From assembly GCF_000002425.4 (NCBI RefSeq), contig NC_037273.1, positions 2,710,904-2,774,903 on the forward strand: a DNA stretch of 64,000 nt, in the 5' to 3' direction. Below, in pieces: positions 21,196 to 32,254 of the stretch. The position numbers and the translations under genes are program-made. This stretch comes from Physcomitrium patens (Eukaryota; Streptophyta; Bryopsida; Funariales; Funariaceae). Position 1 is the stretch's first letter; each line of letters begins with the position of its first letter. The notes under the pieces are model-generated. The model saw only the letters and a list, made by a program, of their open reading frames with translations. It was not told the DNA's origin and did no database searches.

Positions 21196-22570
21196 TAAAC
21201 CTAAAATGACTGGATTAGAGGGAGATCTAATGATATTAAATACTACAAAACTATTATGACCATTGATTATTACTTCTATAGAAAGGATTTCGTGAGTAAT
21301 ATCTCTAGAAGACAATGGAGGATCATGTATGACTTCTACATGAACAGGTTTAGTTTTCTTTACTAAAGATATCCTATGTATTTTAATAAATTCTTCATCT
21401 TAAAAACACGCTGAGGCTCCCAAATCTAACAAGGCAGAGACTTTGTAATGTTTAGGTCCTAAAATAACATTTAATATAAAACAAGAAGAGGGCTCTGAGG
21501 AGAGAATAAGACCTTTACTAGATGTTGTGTAAGATTCCAGCTGCACGGTCCGTATTGTAGCTGGACAAACTCGTTTTCCGACATATTGTCTTCTTTTACA
21601 GCCATACTCCTCATTTTGTGATTGCGTCATTTCTTGGAACAATGTTGAGCAGTGTGCTTTGGTTCTCCACAATATAAACATAATCTTTTTTGACGACGGC
21701 GAGTCTTTTCTTGCTCAGTAAGAAGTTTGAAACATACTGCATCAATTTATATATCCTCTCCTTTTGAATGTATGTATTGAAGAGGTATTGGTGTTGCTAT
21801 TGAATTATAGTTACGTTGAGGTCTACTTGTACGGTTCTCAGATCGGAATTCAAAAAGACGGTTGTCGCACTTCACAGCAAAGTCAATTGTTTGACTCAAT
21901 GTTTGAGGATTAAGTAAGTTGAGCATTAATTTTTTTACCTCATATTGTAATCCGTAGAAAAATTGGCTAATAAGTGCAGCATTATCCCACTTGATATCAG
22001 TTACAAGTTGTCAAAATTGTGAAGCATACAACATTATTGATCGATTGTCTTGTCATAAAATATACATCTTATTGGTTGCAACACGAATTGCATCATGTTC
22101 TCCATACATGGATCGAAACTCCACCAGAAAAGCTTCTAGATTATCTAATATTGGATCTCGTCATTCAAGAAAAGATAAAAATGACAATAGTGCTGAACCT
22201 GAAAGAAGCGTACTAATGAATCTAACTTGCGATCCTAAAGTTAGATAACTTTGGAGTTGAAGTTCAATCACAAGTTGTACTTGATTGATAAATCCTCAAA
22301 ACTTAGATCTGATGCCATCAAACTTCTGGGATAGGACAATTCTTGGTTCTCTAATACTGGAAGGGCGTTCCACTATAGGAGAAAAGATATGGTTTGGTGC
22401 AGATGTTGAAGTAGCTCCAACCATTTCTATATCTTCACTTCCTATCAATCTTGTTGCTCCTTGTGGTGATAAATTGAGTTGATGCATCGCAAGTATTAAC
22501 TTCCTCAATTGCTCTTGCATTTGTGCCATTGCATTCTTCATTTCAACAAGTGTTGCCATGATAATATTTA
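21196..22570 (-). pseudogene. Protease and gag (element C)
   Basis: Right to left: gag N-terminus (22559-22296, open), gag middle, zinc knuckle near 21685-21640, then protease. The pol-frame ORF (21681-21400) covers RVCPATIRT and LLDLGASACF, then TAA at plus-strand 21400-21402. Here the active-site Ser is Leu (DLG instead of DSG). Gag and protease frames overlap as in I, but the slip site reads TCG GAA AAC and the gag stop is lost (TAC). Confidence 0.85.
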
Positions 22571-22771
22571 GAAAAGAGAAGATGTCTAATATTACTCAAG
22601 ACAAATAGAAGAGAGGACTTGAGAATAAAGAAAATACTAAGGACAATATCAGTTTAGAAGAGGGTAATCCATAACTTCTAATATGCTTATATCTTACCAA
22701 GAAAAAGGGGTAATCCACTCTTAATCAAGATTAGACAAAGCTTTGATATTGTAGGTGTACTCTTGTCAATC

Positions 22772-23332
22772 TGGCAAGGACAAGAACTCGATGAAAAAAT
22801 AATTCAGACAAGTGAGCCTTCACTCAAAGAAAGGTAACAAAATATAAATAAAGGAGTATGTATATTGAAAGAGAAACTAGAATGGGTATTGCCAAAAGAC
22901 AAGAAAACTAGAGACCCTTGAAACTAGACTGGAAGCAAGAAAGGAGTTGACAAGAGTGAAGAAGGCTTCACTCTTGTCTCTATATATACTATCTAATTAG
23001 GAGCTACGTGGTGACATTCTATAGGACCTCCAATATGTGTTGACTTTGTAGGACACATGCCTTGACTTACAAGGCAAGTTTTTCTACGTGTAGGCCATAT
23101 AGTTAGCTTGATCTTCAAGTTAACAACATGTGTGGTACATGGCCAACTTATTGACCACGTTTCTAATCCAAAAAGTCAATTAAAGACATCTATGAAGTCA
23201 AAGAAATATTTATGGAGCTTTTAAGAAGCTTCCATATTAAATACTATAGAATTAACTTACTTTTATCTATTTTTATTTACTTCTACCTATTTTTATATGT
23301 AATTACTAACTTACATGAGTATGTCCATGACA
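22772..23332 (-). repeat. 5' LTR of element C (561 bp)
   Basis: Begins TGGCAAGG (tip mutated from TGTC) and ends GTCCATGACA. It includes the hairpin at 22952-22975 with a loop AAGG and a stem extended to 12 bp. The primer site beside it reads TATCAAAGC, one base off. It differs from the 3' LTR of C at many sites. Confidence 0.9.
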
Positions 23333-23880
23333 AATGGTCCTGATGGTAGTGAATTTGATAATAGGTGCATAAGTCTCATTGAAGTCAATACTAATAATTT
23401 GTCAATATCTTTTGGCAACTAATCTTGCATTATGCCTCACCTCCACACCCATTGCATTTATTTTAGTCTTAAACAACTCCTTACAACCAACATTAGATCA
23501 ATTTGTAGAAAGAAGTATCAATTCTAATATATCATTTTTTATAAGAAATTGATGCTCTTTTTTTATAGCCTTCTTCCACTTGATTGCATTTGGAGACTTT
23601 ATAGTATTACACAAAGAAAATGAATCAACAAAGAAAGTAACATTTGTATGTTCTTCATTTACCTTAGCAAAGATGTGATTCTTCCACTATTTGCCATGAG
23701 ATTTTTTTTCTCTCAAAGGATATCTTCTTTCATTTGAAAAAGATTCAGCTTGTTGTACTCCAAGCTCTCTTTTAAGCTTCTCCTCTCTTAAAACTTGTCT
23801 TTTTTTATTTAAAGGTTGATACTCTTCATCATCATCATTATCACAAACTAAAAAAATATTGGTATTTTTTTGAACAATTA
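23333..23880 (-). pseudogene. Ty1/copia RT N-terminus and linker (element F)
   Basis: On the minus strand the text gives a YPLREKKSHGK-like linker end, then NAIKWKKAI, a WVFK-like region, ARLVAKRY, IDFNETYAP and FTTIRTI, the standard copia RT entry. It stops at the LTR of C. Its continuation is at 14080-13031. Confidence 0.75.
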
Positions 23881-24080
23881 TCAATCTTGTCGCCAAATTT
23901 TCTACAATATAAGCATAGGCCAAGTTTCCTTTGATACAAGCAGAGATTTGAAGCAAACTGCATCAATTAGCATATCTTCTTTTGTTGATGTATATTCCAT
24001 CATCACTATCACAAACCCAAAAAGATCTTGTACTCTTTGCTTTCTACTTCTTTTTATTATTTTATTATACATGTACAATT
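23880..24080. other. Mixed relic text, unresolved
   Basis: Part (about 23940-23985) resembles the minus-strand gag text of family I near 21725-21780. The rest cannot be assigned. It forms the join between copia F and relic L. Confidence 0.3.
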
Positions 24081-24440
24081 AGGAGTCACAAAACTAGAGT
24101 GTCATGTATTACTTGACTTTAGAGCCTTTAGATGTTTTATTGACAAAGAATTTTCTAAATCACAAAAAATTTATTTGGTCAAAAAATCCAAAGCTGTACA
24201 TATAGAAGTAATAGATGGTCGACCTTTATCCTTTGCAGATGTCACTTATGAGATGATTGTATTAGAAATAATCTTTGATGATCATAGTAGCTAAGTAGTA
24301 TTCAATGTCATTAGATCACCATCAAGTCTAATCATTTTAGGACTTTCATGCTTTAAAAAATTCAATCCAAGGATAAATTGGATATTCCAAAAGTTAAAAT
24401 TTTTTCTAGTAGATCATAGAATCCTTAGATCTATAAAAAA
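24080..24440 (+). pseudogene. Protease relic (gypsy relic L)
   Basis: The frame reads HVLLDFRAFRCFIDKEF, VEVIDGRPLSFADVTYE, VVFNVIRSPS and LIILGL, the family-I protease. The catalytic DSGA is DFRA, so it is dead. The position that is TAA in I, C and K is Ile (ATT) here. The RT of the same relic resumes at 27640. Confidence 0.75.
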
Positions 24441-24479
24441 GCTTCTATTACTTCATAAATTAAAAATTAAATAATATTT

Positions 24480-24923
24480 ATTTATTAGAGCTAGAACACT
24501 TGTGAAGGCGACCAAACAGGGTACTACATTGTCGGGATAGAGAGAATTTGCCTCAAAAAAACGCCGGGCTTTTGGCTATCATTAATTATTTAATGAAGCT
24601 TCAAAATAGAAGAAGCCCTAATTTTATATAATTTTTTTTTTTTGAGCAATTACACTAAGTACATAAGCTTCAAATAACCAACAATACTCAAAATATGATA
24701 AAATCCTCTGAAACCTTGTATATCCTTGTGTGGAATTTTTTTCAAATTTCAACACCTCATATCTCCTAATTCGACCATCCAAAAACACTCAAATTTTACA
24801 TGAGCTATTGATGTATTCTTATTAATTTTTACAATAAATTTCAATTACAAATTCATTGCAGATCTTGAGATAGCTTAAAAATCCTAATAGTCACTTTAAA
24901 CCCTTGTCTTTATACATCTACAT
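24480..24923. other. AT-rich insertion M, left arm
   Basis: M separates protease and RT of relic L and is itself split by solo LTR S2. The sentence-like sequence (short C/T-rich phrases without frames) looks like an LTR or non-coding repeat, but no second copy is seen. It has no coding potential. Confidence 0.3.
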
Positions 24924-26719
24924 TATTGTAATACATGAAGTCTTGCTTGAGAATGCTCCACGCACCTCGTTGTGAAAGGTAGAATGGAAATTGCAACAAC
25001 AAAATCCTAATTCTAATAGAACACTAATAATGCTAAATAAGCTTTAATCAAATTCAGAGAAATCTCAAAAGAATTTCAAAAAAACAATAAAAAAACTTAA
25101 AGAAATATTAGAACGATTACAAACATATCTCAAATACATTTTAATTCAATCTTAATTTAATCCTAGTTGAAATCTTATTAGACTTCATTCAAACTTTAGG
25201 CCAAAAATTAACTAAATCTTAAATCCTAAACAAACTCAAATAAAATCCTAAATCCTAAATCAAATCCTGATCAAATCCTAACCAAACCTTAAATCCTAAA
25301 CCAAACCCTAAATCCTAAATAAAATCCTAAACACTAATCAAATCCTAAATTCTAAACCAAATCCTAATCCTAAATCAAATCCTAACCAAATCCTAAACCC
25401 TAAACCAAATCCTAATCCTAAATCAAATCCTAACCAAATCCTAACAAAATCCTAATCCTAAATCAAATCCTAACCAAATCCTAACCAAATCCTAATCCTA
25501 AATCAAATCCTAACCAAACCCTAATCCTAAATCAAATCCTAACCAACCCTAAATCAAATCTTAAATCCTAAACCAAATCCTAACCAAATCCTAATCCTAA
25601 CCAAACCTTAACCCTAATCTTAAATCCTAAACCAAACCCAACCAAATCCTAATCCTAAATCAAATCCTAACCAAATCCTAGTAATTTCTACAATACATTT
25701 AAATCTCAATAACTAATGAATGAACCGTTGATCTTAACTCAAATTTTGCACACTTCTTAAAAATTAAGTTGAAAATAAGTAAATTTTTTTTTGAAAAGGA
25801 TCGAAATTATCAAATAGACGATAACCTCAAAAACGTGCTTAGGTATTGGTCGGCCTCCTTCTCCAACCTTGATGCCAATCTCTTAGAGCCAATATCTCTC
25901 TTTTTCACCATTCGATTGATTTAAAAATCTTCATACACATAGAAAAAAAAGTCTAATATCCTTTCTCATAAATTACACTCCAAACCAACTTGTAGATTGC
26001 AAGAAATCTTGAAAACCCTCACTAGACCTAAAATTCTACTTACTAAGACCTTGACTCTTTTAAACCTCAATAACCTTCAATTCAACCGTTAGATCAAGCT
26101 AAGATTCATAATACATATTAAGCATACTTATGACCATTAATCCACAAAATTTCACCTATAAATATATTATAAAACTCTTGAAATCACTAGAAACATCAAC
26201 CCTATTTTATTTCACAAAATCCAAGTCATCCAAAAATAATCTTGACTTTGTAAAGCTCTTATAAAGTCATAACAACTCCAAATCATCCAAAACTAATGCT
26301 CATAGAAACCTTATCCAATGTGGTATCAAATTCCACTCATCGATCTACCAAAGAGTCCTTGAGTTGTCATCGAGACTCGGTTTTGTGCCTTAGGATCTGA
26401 TTTCGACCAAGGTTGATAATCGGCCCTCTTCAGGTATCAATATCTAGTTTTTTTAGATAATTTTTGCTAGAATTTACTTTTAACTTCCTCCTAAAGATGT
26501 CTATATCATTTATTTTTCTAATATATCTTGTTTTGCCTTATTTTTGGCCCTACAAAGTAAAGAGAAGCTATTTTTTAAAAAAAGGCAACATTACTACTAA
26601 AAGTTTTATTACCTTCCTATCTTTTATCCATATTTTTCTACTTTATCTTTTAACTTGGCTCTTCTATAATAAGATCCATATTGTTATCTTTCACCATGTA
26701 GTCATGTTACAACATGACA
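24924..26719 (-). mobile_element. Solo LTR of family S (copy S2, 1796 bp)
   Basis: It aligns end to end with S1 (1798 bp). Left tip TATTGTAATAC is a mutated TGTCGTAATAC; the right tip is ACAACATGACA. Flanks are ACAT (24920-24923) and ACGT (26720-26723), a 4-bp duplication with one transition. The telomere-like tract is at 25206-25680. No coding frame. Confidence 0.78.
25206..25680. repeat. Telomere-like degenerate minisatellite inside S2
   Basis: About 475 bp of AAATCCT, CCTAACC, AAACCCT and related units. Unit order differs from S1, so the tract has been rearranged since the copies diverged. Confidence 0.8.
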
Positions 26720-26723
26720 ACGT

Positions 26724-27635
26724 GTAATTTTCTTCATATCTCACAAAATATAAGCTCAAATGCCACGAAATTTATATGTATAGCTTCTTAACACAAAATA
26801 TTATATTCTCCAAAATGTTTGAGCCAAAATTTTGTCCAAAAACTCAAGTTATGGCTCCAACCATTACTATAAATAAAACTGCTCACATACTGCCTTTGAT
26901 TTGGAAGCACTGCCTTCAACTCCCTATAACTCTTTCACGTGAACTCTAAAAGTAATAATTCTTTTGTAAAAGATGTAGGCCTTAGAATCTATATTCCAGC
27001 CACATCTTTCGATCTTCAAAAGCTATATTATAACTTCTCATATTCTCAAAAGAGTAATAATATGTCTTAAATTAATACCTTAACTTCAAACGACTATAAC
27101 TTCTTCACCCTAACTCCAAATCTTCTAATTTTTGCATACAAATTGTAGTCCAAATCCTAAAATTTATAATCCTATCTTCTTATTTCCAAACGCCTTCTTT
27201 GAAGTCACTAAAATCCTTATTAAGATCGTAGGTAGCCTCCTCAAAGTCCATTGGGCATAGTATTCAACTAATAGGGATGAAGTTCTCTAATCCTTGCCTT
27301 CATCTGACCATGCCTTACTTTCATCCCTCCCAATCAGTCTCTTATTAGTTTAGATTTTCACCTTTAAGCTTCCACCTTCTTCCAAAGCTTCATACTAAAT
27401 ATTTAGGTCCTATATTTTTTTAATGCCAAAATCAAAACAAGTAAAATATACAAAGTAAAGTTTCTTAAACCAACTCTTTTTAATTTAATCTACTAAAAAT
27501 TCTAACACTTATTTAGATTTATTAATATATAATATGTTTTAACTAATTTTTACATATTATAAGTATTTATAGTATGACAACATTTGTTATCTATGCAAAT
27601 CCATGATCATAACCTATGGTTGTTACAACAATAAT
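26724..27635. other. AT-rich insertion M, right arm
   Basis: No frame or known repeat is recognised. Phrases such as ACTCCAAATCTTCTAATTTTTG recall plant LTR leader text. It ends where RT of relic L resumes. Confidence 0.3.
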
Positions 27636-27639
27636 TTTA

Positions 27640-28126
27640 GAGGTGTATAAGGATTTTATAGATTTTTTTGAAAAAAAAATATGCAAATATCCTACCAAAG
27701 TATCATCCTTACAATTATATAATTGACCTTCAAGAAGGTGCTCAACCACTGTTTGGATCCATCTTCAATTTATTCTAGAATGAATTTATGACTTTAAAAG
27801 AATATATTGATGAAAATCTAAATAAAAATTTTATTTGACATTCTAAGTTGCAAGTTGGTGGTCTAATATTATTTGTAAAGAAGAAAGATGGATCTTTACA
27901 GATGTGTGTTAATTATTGTAGTCTTAATAAAATCACAATGAAGAATTGATATCCATTTCTACTGATATTTAAACTTTTTGATCAACTTAGTCAAGAAAAG
28001 ATCTTTATGAAGATTGATCTACAAGGCACATATAACTTGGTACATATTAAGAAGGGAGATCAATGGAAGACAACACTTTGTAGCAAGTATGAACATTTTG
28101 AATACAATGTTATGCCTTTTTATTAG
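27640..28126 (+). pseudogene. Reverse transcriptase relic (gypsy relic L)
   Basis: Blocks [68 protein letters not shown] and HFEYNVMPF follow the family-I RT in order, with stops. It ends near 28126 before the catalytic box. The next 160 bp are unassigned. Confidence 0.8.
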
Positions 28127-28289
28127 GAAAGCCAATGGTTGTTCAAATTGACCATTGACCCTTGCTACATGATTTGCATCTGAAAAATATGAAATTATAA
28201 CATGATCATTGAGAAGAACAATTGCAACTTTTTGATATCTAGCTTGAGTATAAGCAAGGGCAACAATATATTGTATCAAACAGCTTATC

Positions 28290-29650
28290 GAAGAGATGAG
28301 ACTTAAAGGATAAATTGAGAGATAAGGCAGAAATCTCTACCACTAGTAGTGTCATTTTAGATCTAACCAAAGAGACAAAATGGAAGAAAGATACACATTG
28401 GAATGCTCATTTCAACATGGTTAGCGATTGATTAAAGGTGGGCAATATACAATATTAAGATTACACTCTTGAAGATGGCTTGTTTTATTTTTAAAAAAAA
28501 AATTATATATCCTACGATGCTATACTCCGGATACACATACTTGAAGAGGAATATAACATTCTAATATCTAGTCATCTGGAATGAGAGAAGACTTTAGAAT
28601 AGATCTCAAGGATATAGTTTTGGACAAGTTTGGATCATGATGTTTAAGCCTTTATACACTCCTACGAGTCATGTCAACATAATAAAGCACACAACATAGC
28701 CTCTCTTGAATTATTCCAACCAATTCTACTATCTATAATATGTTGAAAATAGATGACTATGGATCTCATTATGTCTTTATCATAGATGCTTCATAATTAT
28801 ACTACAATTGCCATCTTTGTAAATTGACTCTCAAAGCAACTTTATTTGGCCATTGTACACTTGGATATTGATGTCTCAATGCTTGTACAAGTTTTCTTTG
28901 ATATCATCTTTTGTCACCATGGATTATCTTGTGTCATCGTTTCAGATCGATATCTATACTTCATGAGAAGTTTTTTTGCAAGTCTTGTTCAAGCTATTAG
29001 ACATATAACTTGCCATGTCTATAGCCTTTCATCTCTAAACAAATGAGCAAATAAAGCATAAAAATTGGACCTTGAAAGATATGCTACAGGTATTTGTAGT
29101 GGTTCATTATAATAATTGGGATGAATATTTGATGTCCTTGAAGTTTTCTTATAATGATAGTATTCAAGCAAGTACTAATCATTTGCCATTTTTTCTTAAT
29201 ATCGATCAACATCTAATTATGCTAACAATTTTTTATCATCCTATCAACATCAACAACTCGACAAAGGAGGAATTTATACAACACCTTATAAGAGCCTTAT
29301 AAGAAGCATGGCATCGCCTCTTTATTATATAGAATTGATAAAAGTAACATGCGGATAATCATTGGCAACACAAGACCTTTTGAAAAGGTAATCAAGTATT
29401 ACTCTCCAATACCAACTTGCCACTTATTACATCAATCCAAATCCGTAAATTAATACTTTGGTAGCTTGGACCTTTCCACATTTCTGCAATGATTCCTGAT
29501 ATCGCATACTGCCTTGAGTTTTTGCCACATATTTGGATCCATACAGTTTTCCATGTTTTGCAATTAAAAGAATTTCATGCTGAGCCAAATCACTTTCTGG
29601 ATTGACACCAACTACCATCACCACTAGTTGTAATTGATAACTAACAAGAA
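28290..29650 (+). pseudogene. Integrase relic (element A')
   Basis: The text matches element A (800-1740) block for block: YTLEDGLFYF, a zinc-pair region near 28660, MDLIMSL, LDIDVSMLVQVFFDIIF, HHGLSCVIVSDR and a 76-codon open piece (29072-29302) with NNWDEYLMSLKFSYNDS. It is out of frame in many places. Confidence 0.75.
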
Positions 29651-29800
29651 TATGAAGTAGACAACATTTAAGAGCATTGCTACCTTCGTCAACGCAATGG
29701 ACGTCCACAACTTCAATACAAAATTCTTTGGAAAGGTTATCCTATTCACAATGAAACATGGGAACCTACACAAAACCTCATCCATTGCCAAGAGATAATT
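29640..29800 (+). pseudogene. Chromodomain (element A')
   Basis: Two chromodomain halves are readable: EYEVDNI near 29650 and LWKGYPIHNETWEP near 29730-29770. The WKGY and ETWEP landmarks are intact, though a stop and a frame change lie between. It identifies A and A' as chromoviruses. Confidence 0.75.
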
Positions 29801-29904
29801 TGGAGATATCATTGGGAACAAAACAAGTATATTCTACATTAGTGGAGGAGGATTAATTATAATAGAATATAGATAAGATAATTGTATAGATAATTAAAAC
29901 CATG

Positions 29905-30358
29905 GAAGTTATTAGAATTGAGATTAGGTTAGTGGACCAAGTAGGATCCATCATAGAATATTCTAAAAAGAATTTAAGATAATTATTTAAATGGGGCCTA
30001 TCATAGAACTTTCTAAAAAAAGAATTTAAGGTGATTATTTAGGTAGAATCGACTACCTAGGAATATTTTAGAAACTCTAGGATGGTAGGACAAGATATAA
30101 ATAGGATTGGCCAAGGCCTTTTGAGGCATTTGGTTAGGTATGGCTTTGGACCCTTTCTCTTAGTAAAATTTGGTTTTCCATCTTTTTGTTCAGATCTATT
30201 TTGTTCTATTTTCATTTGCTCAATTTAGTCTTTTATGTCCTATTTTGTTTAGTTTTATTCACTTTTGTTTTGGTCTATTTTGTCCTGTTTTGTGATGAGG
30301 CTTTATGTTATTATAGCTTAGAAGGATCTTGGATTTTTGAGATAGTCTAGTCTTATTT
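29905..30358 (+). repeat. 3' LTR region of element A'
   Basis: It matches the A remainder (10451-10880), including the GACCAAGTAGGATCC block, a TATAAATAGG box near 30094 and the TTTTGAGGCAT block. The right end is where the two copies diverge. From 30359 to about 30630 the DNA is AT-rich with nothing recognised. Confidence 0.65.
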
Positions 30359-30639
30359 CAAATATAAAATCAATCTCAATAATAGCCCTTTTAAACCAAT
30401 TACTTCAAAATAGTAATCTAACCATAATTTGTGACTAAATAAAATCTAATAATGTAGATGTTACTACATTGTATAGTAAATTATATATTAAATATTTATG
30501 TGTATTATTTTTACATAATAGCTTAACTACAACATGACATCATCAAAAAGGATTTTATTTATATTATAAAAAATCAAAACATATTATTTAATATTATTTA
30601 AAGAAGTAATATAATCATAAAATAAATAAATTAACTATC

Positions 30640-31740
30640 AAAGAAGACAATATGTTAAAAAACAAGTTTGTCCAGTTATAATAAGAATCATGTAGCTAAA
30701 ATCTTATACAATATCTAACAAAGCTCTTTTTCTCTCCTCAAAACCCTCTCCTTGTTTTACAATAGATGTTAGTTTAGGACCTAAATATCACAAAGCTTCT
30801 ACCTTGTTAGATTTAAGAGCCTCACCTTATTTTTTAAATGAAGAGTTTATTAAAAATTATAACATATCTTTAATAAAGAAAAAAAACTTCTTCACATAGA
30901 AGTCATAGATGGTCATCCATTGTCCTTTCGAGACATTATTCATGAAATATTTATTTTAGAAATAGTAACTAATGATTATATTAGTTTTATGGTATTTAAT
31001 ATTATTAGATATCTTTTTAATTTAATTATTTTAGATTTATTATGGTTAAAAAAGTATAACCTTTAAATAGATTGGATTTCTTGTCTTCAAGCTCATTATG
31101 ACTTTCCAATAGGGAGGACATATTGGATATAATAAGACTTTGGAACTAATATCTAGAGATTTTTGGTGGCTCCAAATATGGAAGGTAGTTAAAAATTTTG
31201 TACAATCCTAAGATATTTGCTCAAGATCAAAAACTCCTTATCATGAATCTTATCGACTTCTTCAACCATTATCTATTCTAAAATAACTATGGTCTTCTGT
31301 TTCTATGGATTTTATCATAGATCTTCTATTCTCAGATTTTCATGATTCTATATTTCTCATAGTAGATCATTTCACTAAGATGGCATATTTTGTATCATGT
31401 ATAAAATCTATCTTTGATGAAGAAACATCCAAACTTTTCTTTAATAACATCTATTACTATCATAGATTGTCTAAAGATATTATATTAGATAGGAGAATTC
31501 AATTTATATCAAAACTATGAAGATTCTTAAGGTAGACATAAAACTATTTCTAACTTTCCATCTTCAAACTAATGGACAAACAGAGCATGTAAATCAAGTT
31601 TAAGAGTATATTTGAAGTATACTATCAACTACCTTTGAAGATAACAAAGATCAAATTGTATAGCAAATACAATTTTTTACATCTTAAATTACTTTGATAT
31701 GTGATCTTTGCTCCTTGTGGACCTTGTCATCTTAAGGAGG
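30640..31740 (+). pseudogene. Gypsy relic N: gag end, protease, then integrase
   Basis: It starts in the gag/protease overlap (A AAA AAC at 30657-30663; gag stop TAA at about 30681). Protease landmarks LLDLRAS, a FLNEE block, EVIDGHPLSF and a LLWLKKYN block follow. At about 31105 it jumps to integrase: GHIGYNKTLELISRDFWWLQIWK, then a 71-codon open piece (31305-31520) starting MDFIIDLL and holding VDHFTKMAYF. RT and RNase H are deleted. It is an old family-I copy. Confidence 0.8.
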
Positions 31741-31746
31741 GAGTAA

Positions 31747-31960
31747 TGTCATAGATATATATTTATTATAATTGTTACCTATGTGATATAAATAAATAGA
31801 AGAATGTAAAAGTAGATTAATATCTTCTAGAGAAGCTTCACAATATTCTAATTCACAACTTATTAACTAGCTTCCATTTTAATTATTTAAGTTGTCTTTT
31901 ACTTTGTCTTAAATTCTGAGTTTGCTTAACTAATAAAAAGCCACTTACACACCACCAAAA
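31747..31960 (+). repeat. Partial 3' LTR of relic N
   Basis: After a GGAGGGAGTAA purine run, the text begins TGTCATAGATATAT, like the family-I LTR start. Similarity (a TAGATTAATATCTTCTAGAGAAGCTTC block) fades after about 200 bp. The rest of the LTR is lost. Confidence 0.5.
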
Positions 31961-32058
31961 AAATAATACAAGGTATTCAAATAATTCAAAAAAATTTACA
32001 ATTAAAAGACAATTTTTTATATGATTTAATTTAAGTCTATATAGTTTTTAATTTATAA

Positions 32059-32096
<38 letters not shown>

Positions 32097-32254
32097 TGAA
32101 TTTAAATTTAAATTTAGTATTAAATATCATCCAATTTTAATCAAATTCCATCCATGAAAATTCATCTATTCAGAATCCAAATTCATCCATTCAAAATCTA
32201 ATTTAATTCGATTGATTTAAACTCACACAAAATAATTTATTTTAACTCAAATTC
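31961..32254. other. AT-rich spacer with (TA)n
   Basis: It holds a (TA)n run at 32059-32096 and short ATTCATCCA repeats. No gene is seen. Confidence 0.6.

Larger units (their letters stand above)
14132..23332 (-). mobile_element. Element C: family-I chromovirus, 3' tip lost, interrupted by D
   Basis: Its left part (14132-16862) aligns without gaps to 2271-5001 of element I at a constant offset of 11861. Its right part (21192-23332) corresponds to I from the protease to the 5' LTR. The RT and RNase H region (about 3.3 kb in I) is missing where element D sits. The 3' LTR begins at its ninth base, directly after the telomere tract, so no target duplication can be checked on that side. The right flank is copia F. 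Confidence 0.88.

Noticed and set aside
24480-27635. Insertion M as a DNA transposon or Helitron
   Set aside because: No terminal inverted repeats, transposase blocks or Helitron end signals were found.
28019-28279. Minus-strand 86-codon frame
   Set aside because: It overlaps the plus-strand RT relic L and an unassigned join. I recognise no conserved block in it.
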